From Methanobacteriota archaeon (GTDB taxonomy: Archaea > Halobacteriota > Methanosarcinia > Methanosarcinales > Methanoperedenaceae), in contig JAHIHJ010000172.1 in the NCBI GenBank assembly GCA_018899795.1, positions 1 to 9,032 of the forward strand: a stretch of 9,032 nt of DNA. Reading direction: 5' to 3'. The translations under genes were made by a program, and so were the position numbers. Positions 6,644-9,032 of the stretch are shown here, one piece after another. The notes beneath the pieces were generated by a model. That model did no database searches. It was not told the origin of the DNA and saw only the letters and a program-made list of their open reading frames with translations. Position 1 is the first letter of the stretch. Every line of letters begins with the position of its first letter.

Positions 6644-7726
6644 ATGCATTATCATATTATCCTCACAAAAGAATGCAACCTGAACTGCAGCTACTGCGGG
6701 GGAGGAAGCGATACGCCTCCCAAAGAAATACAATACAGCATCACTGACCTTACCTCTTTCTTATCTGGAGATAGTTTGCCGGTAGTCGAGTTCTACGGCG
6801 GCGAACCTCTTTTGCGTATCGAAACCATGAAGAAGATAATGGATGCAGTGCCTGGGCGCTTTGTTATACAGACGAACGGCATGTTCCTGGACATGATAGG
6901 GCCTGAATATTTAAAAAAATTCCATTCTATTCTTGTTTCCATCGACGGCACAAGAGAAATGACAGACAATAACAGAAGCAGTGGAGTATATGATAAGATA
7001 ATACAGAACATCAGTCTTATAAGGGATAGAGGATTTTGCGGCGACCTGGTCGCCAGGATGACTGTGCCTCAGGGCAGCGATATCTATGAAAATGTCAGGC
7101 ATCTTGCCGGAATAAAGGATTTTGACCATGTGCACTGGCAGCTCGGTTTTGAGATGTTCTGGGAGAGCGGGCTGGATGATGATATGGAACTTGAGGAATG
7201 GATCAGGTCATACAATTCCGGCATCTCATCGCTTGTAGAATGGTGGATAGGAGAAATGGAGCACACAGGTCGCGTCCCGGGCATCGTTCCATTCATTGGA
7301 ATAATGAACTCGTTGCTTTCAGGCAAGCCGTCGCGCCTGCGGTGCGGCAGCGGTATTGACTTTTTCTCAATAATGCCTGACGGCAGGATATCAGCATGCC
7401 CTGTATCTATTGATTTTGATTTCTCAATGGTCGGCTCGATCTTTAAAGATGAACCGGCATCACTGAGCGATAAAGCCTGTGTGGGCGAACCGTGCACGTC
7501 ATGCGAGATATTCCATATCTGCGGAGGCAGGTGCCTTTTCGTGAACAGGTCACAGGATATGCTGAGAAAGGACGGCTATGCTCTAATATGCAAAAGTGTG
7601 AAGCATCTGGTGTGTGAGCTTGAGGATGCGGCGCCGCGCGTGAAAGAGATGATCGAGAGCGGGATCATCCGCCGGAATGAGTTCGATTATCCTGAGTTCA
7701 ATAACGGATGCGAGATCATTCCCTGA
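6644..7726 (+). CDS. Radical SAM/SPASM-type enzyme, putative peptide-modifying (AF1577-like)
   Basis: This 360-residue protein carries the canonical radical SAM motif CNLNCSYC (Cys 11, 15, 18), which ligates a [4Fe-4S] cluster that cleaves S-adenosylmethionine. It also has the GGEP motif (52-55) and an IQTNG strand (75-79). The C-terminal region has further cysteines at 234, 252, 279, 284, 287, 293, 297, 316 and 324. The run CTSCEIFHICGGRC (C-x2-C-x5-C-x3-C) is typical of SPASM/twitch auxiliary iron-sulfur clusters found in enzymes that modify ribosomal peptides or act as sulfatase maturases. The layout and N-terminus MHYHIILTKECNLNC recall the archaeal families described as putative peptide-modifying radical SAM enzymes (AF1577 and Mhun_1560 types). 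That assignment is from memory. No certain precursor peptide is adjacent. The start is supported by position of the first strand and a moderate ribosome-binding site. Confidence 0.85.
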   Translation: MHYHIILTKECNLNCSYCGGGSDTPPKEIQYSITDLTSFLSGDSLPVVEFYGGEPLLRIETMKKIMDAVPGRFVIQTNGMFLDMIGPEYLKKFHSILVSIDGTREMTDNNRSSGVYDKIIQNISLIRDRGFCGDLVARMTVPQGSDIYENVRHLAGIKDFDHVHWQLGFEMFWESGLDDDMELEEWIRSYNSGISSLVEWWIGEMEHTGRVPGIVPFIGIMNSLLSGKPSRLRCGSGIDFFSIMPDGRISACPVSIDFDFSMVGSIFKDEPASLSDKACVGEPCTSCEIFHICGGRCLFVNRSQDMLRKDGYALICKSVKHLVCELEDAAPRVKEMIESGIIRRNEFDYPEFNNGCEIIP

Positions 7727-7830
7727 ATGGCAATTATTGTTGAGAACCTGATATCTTAAACTTATTCCATTGTTCATCGGTTAAGAGAAAAACATGCGAT
7801 AGAACGCGGATTGCGCGGCGTACACGTCCA

Positions 7831-7854
7831 CGTATGCCAGCGCACTGGCATACG
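7831..7854. repeat. Perfect 10-bp inverted repeat (hairpin 1)
   Basis: CGTATGCCAG (7831-7840) and CTGGCATACG (7845-7854) are perfect inverted copies separated by CGCA. They lie inside the GC-rich repeat block. Confidence 0.85.
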
Positions 7855-7865
7855 AGTGCACGCAA

Positions 7866-7885
7866 TCGACTGGCGTGACAGTCGA
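7866..7885. repeat. Perfect 7-bp inverted repeat (hairpin 2)
   Basis: TCGACTG (7866-7872) and CAGTCGA (7879-7885) flank a 6-nt loop, 11 bp after hairpin 1. No T-run follows, so it is not a simple terminator. Confidence 0.75.
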
Positions 7886-8037
7886 CGCGGATACGCGCGG
7901 ATCCGTGAAAATCTGCGTAATCCGTGTCATCCGTGTTCCATTTTTAATTAAATTGGATATTCGTATGTCAGTTTTCAACTATAACCGGCATCTTAAGGGA
8001 AACAATTTACCTGTACAGTTACATATAGTCTATTCCA

Positions 8038-8886
8038 ATGCAATCAAGAACCTCTGCCAGAGCATTCGCACCCGCCCATATCTCAGGTATTTTCATAATT
8101 GACATGAAGAAAGACCCCTTACTTTCCGGTTCCATGGGCGCTGGAGTGTGCCTCGAGGACGGCGCTGTCACATCAGTTCGCCGGGCAGAGGAAACCACTG
8201 TAAAAATAAACGGCGCTGTCAGCGAAGCAGCCACTACGCTATCTGCGATACAACTCCTGACAAATGAACCTGTCCTTGTGGAGACCGAACTCAGTATCCC
8301 TGTCAGCGCAGGGTTGGGTGCAAGCGCCGCAGGGGCTCTTAGCGCTGCTCTGGCTGTGAATGAAGCGCTCTCACTTGATCTTACATTTAACGACCTTGCG
8401 AATGCCGCGCATGTTGCAGATGTGAAGAACAGGACAGGTCTTGGCGATGTGGCAGGAATGACGTGCGGAGGCATCGATATCAGGAAACATGCAGGTATCC
8501 CCCCGGTCGGGAGGATAGACAGGATACCGTGCAGGAACGAAATTATTTCCTGGGTAAGCTTTGGTGAAATATCAACAAGATCGGTTTTATCAGACGAGAT
8601 GAATACGAAAAGCATCAATAAAGCAGGCAGGTTCAGGCTGAAAGAACTGATCAAAAAACCCACAATAGATAACTTTTTCCGGCAGTCCTGTGAGTTCGCA
8701 AAGCAAATAGACATGATGAGCCCGAAGGTAAGAGACGCCATAGAGGCTGTGGAGGCGGCAGGGGGACTTGCAAGCCAGGCGATGCTTGGCGATACTGTCT
8801 TTGCAATAAATGATAACGGGGCGCTTTCAGAGTTCGTGGGGGTCAGAAAGAGCAGGATAAGCCATGTGGGGGCGCATCTGTTATAG
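8038..8886 (+). CDS. Pantoate kinase (GHMP kinase family)
   Basis: This 282-residue cytoplasmic enzyme fits archaeal pantoate kinase, which phosphorylates pantoate with ATP to 4-phosphopantoate. Phosphopantothenate synthetase then joins this with beta-alanine on the archaeal route to coenzyme A. Visible features are the N-terminal block ARAFAPAHISGIF (7-19), the GHMP phosphate-binding loop IPVSAGLGASAAG (87-99), a glycine-rich TGLGDVAGMTCGG (133-145), and the C-terminal GHMP motif GLASQAMLGDTVFAI (243-257). Length is typical of the family. An in-frame stop at 8026-8028 makes ATG 8038 the first possible start, and it leaves only a few residues before the conserved block. No ribosome-binding site is obvious, so translation may be leaderless or from a weak site. 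The partner synthetase is not in the window. Other GHMP kinases (mevalonate, homoserine) are less likely given the FAPAHISG start. Confidence 0.85.
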   Translation: MQSRTSARAFAPAHISGIFIIDMKKDPLLSGSMGAGVCLEDGAVTSVRRAEETTVKINGAVSEAATTLSAIQLLTNEPVLVETELSIPVSAGLGASAAGALSAALAVNEALSLDLTFNDLANAAHVADVKNRTGLGDVAGMTCGGIDIRKHAGIPPVGRIDRIPCRNEIISWVSFGEISTRSVLSDEMNTKSINKAGRFRLKELIKKPTIDNFFRQSCEFAKQIDMMSPKVRDAIEAVEAAGGLASQAMLGDTVFAINDNGALSEFVGVRKSRISHVGAHLL

Positions 8887-8896
8887 CGTCGGGGGT

Positions 8897-8950
8897 CAAG
8901 GGGTAGAGAAAACCCACGCCCTTTAGGGATGGGATGAATCGTACCCCTTG
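8897..8950. repeat. Nested inverted-repeat structure downstream of pantoate kinase
   Basis: CAAGGGGTA (8897-8905) and TACCCCTTG (8942-8950) are perfect 9-bp inverted copies. Between them, CCCA/TGGG (8913-8916 and 8930-8933) and CCC/GGG (8919-8921 and 8926-8928) form an inner hairpin with loop TTTA. The inner hairpin with its GGGATGAAT flank resembles subterminal hairpins at ends of IS200/IS605-type (TnpB-carrying) elements, which fits the TnpB-like start 60 bp downstream. It has no T-run, so a simple terminator is less likely. Confidence 0.6.
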
Positions 8951-8980
8951 CAATAGAAACGATATACATATCAAAAACGA

Positions 8981-8988
8981 TATAAATA
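8981..8988 (+). promoter_or_regulatory. TATA box before the TnpB-like start
   Basis: TATAAATA lies 22-29 nt before the ATG at 9010, which would place transcription start at or next to the start codon. A duplicated AAACGATATA (8957-8966 and 8975-8984) overlaps it. GAGGA at 8993-8997 is a weak, distant ribosome-binding site. Confidence 0.45.
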
Positions 8989-9009
8989 CATAGAGGAACA
9001 AAAGAACGT

Positions 9010-9032
9010 ATGAAGAAAACGTTTCAATTCAG
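9010..9032 (+). CDS. Start of a possible TnpB-type (IS200/IS605) protein, cut by window end
   Basis: Only seven complete codons are present (MKKTFQF), followed by AG. TnpB proteins, the RNA-guided nucleases of IS200/IS605 elements, commonly begin with a lysine-rich start, a T-(F/Y)-(K/Q)-(F/Y)-R pattern and then LYPT. The match, the TATA box and the structured element upstream support the call, but seven residues cannot prove it. Confidence 0.35.

Larger units (their letters stand above)
7795..7938. repeat. GC-rich dispersed-type intergenic repeat with hairpins
   Basis: This block lies in the 311-bp gap between the radical SAM gene and pantoate kinase, and is more GC-rich than its surroundings. 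It contains ACGCGGAT twice (7804-7811 and 7885-7892), two hairpins, and a degenerate 9-10-nt tandem series at 7901-7938 (ATCCGTGAAA, ATCTGCGTA, ATCCGTGTC, ATCCGTGTTC). Sequences of the form 'atccgtg..atctgcgt' are known as dispersed noncoding repeats in many environmental bacteria and archaea, and often give rise to spurious predicted proteins. Membership in that repeat family is from memory. I see no real gene here. The rest of the gap (7939-8037) holds only AT-rich sequence. Confidence 0.6.

Noticed and set aside
7795..7938. CRISPR array
   Set aside because: The repeated units are 9-10 nt, degenerate and without spacers of regular length.
7781..7978. Minus-strand 65-codon ORF in the repeat block
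   Set aside because: Its sequence comes from the hairpins and the degenerate repeat, which is a typical source of spurious proteins.
7875..8102. Plus-strand ORF overlapping the pantoate kinase start
   Set aside because: It begins in the dispersed repeat and overlaps pantoate kinase in another frame, with no family likeness.
8019..8969. Minus-strand 316-codon ORF opposite pantoate kinase
   Set aside because: It is a long antisense shadow of a well-recognised GHMP kinase. Its composition is low-complexity Ser/Ala/Pro and no family is recognised.

Overview
The window reads as chromosomal DNA of a euryarchaeon, most likely of the Methanosarcinales / ANME-2 (Methanoperedens-like) group. Evidence: an archaeal-type phenylalanyl-tRNA synthetase beta subunit; an archaea-specific pantoate kinase of CoA biosynthesis; a tRNA gene interrupted by a 15-nt intron in bulge-helix-bulge context; TATA boxes upstream of most genes; and a sequon-rich surface protein carrying a CxxCH heme motif. 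The lineage is inferred from protein style and is not proven.

Layout. 1-138: C-terminal end of an insertion-sequence transposase cut by the window edge. 197-1804 (minus): pheT. 1805-2248: AT-rich divergent intergenic region with a hairpin and a thrice-repeated motif. 2270-4282 (plus): exported surface protein with one heme motif, two near-identical ~106-residue beta-domains and a highly charged tail. 4311-4355: strong bidirectional terminator hairpin. 4351-4968 (minus): membrane-anchored repeat-domain protein whose coding similarity continues upstream of its only ATG, so it is probably 5'-truncated. 5149-5238: tRNA-Arg(CCT), split by an intron that can mislead an anticodon call. 5352-6503: HEAT-like plus Roadblock/LC7 protein. 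6644-7726: radical SAM/SPASM-type peptide-modifying-like enzyme. 7795-7938: GC-rich dispersed-type repeat with two perfect hairpins. 8038-8886: pantoate kinase. 8897-8950: nested inverted-repeat structure. 9010-end: first codons of what looks like a TnpB-type gene.

The genes do not form one obvious operon. Each has its own promoter-like region, and the mix is housekeeping (pheT, tRNA-Arg, pantoate kinase) interleaved with envelope, signalling-scaffold and peptide-modification genes. Mobile-element sequence marks both ends. I see no CRISPR array, toxin-antitoxin pair or clear defence system. The best leads are the truncated envelope gene beside the intron-containing tRNA, the HEAT-Roadblock fusion, the radical SAM gene with a tiny divergent peptide ORF, and the structured element ahead of the TnpB-like start.
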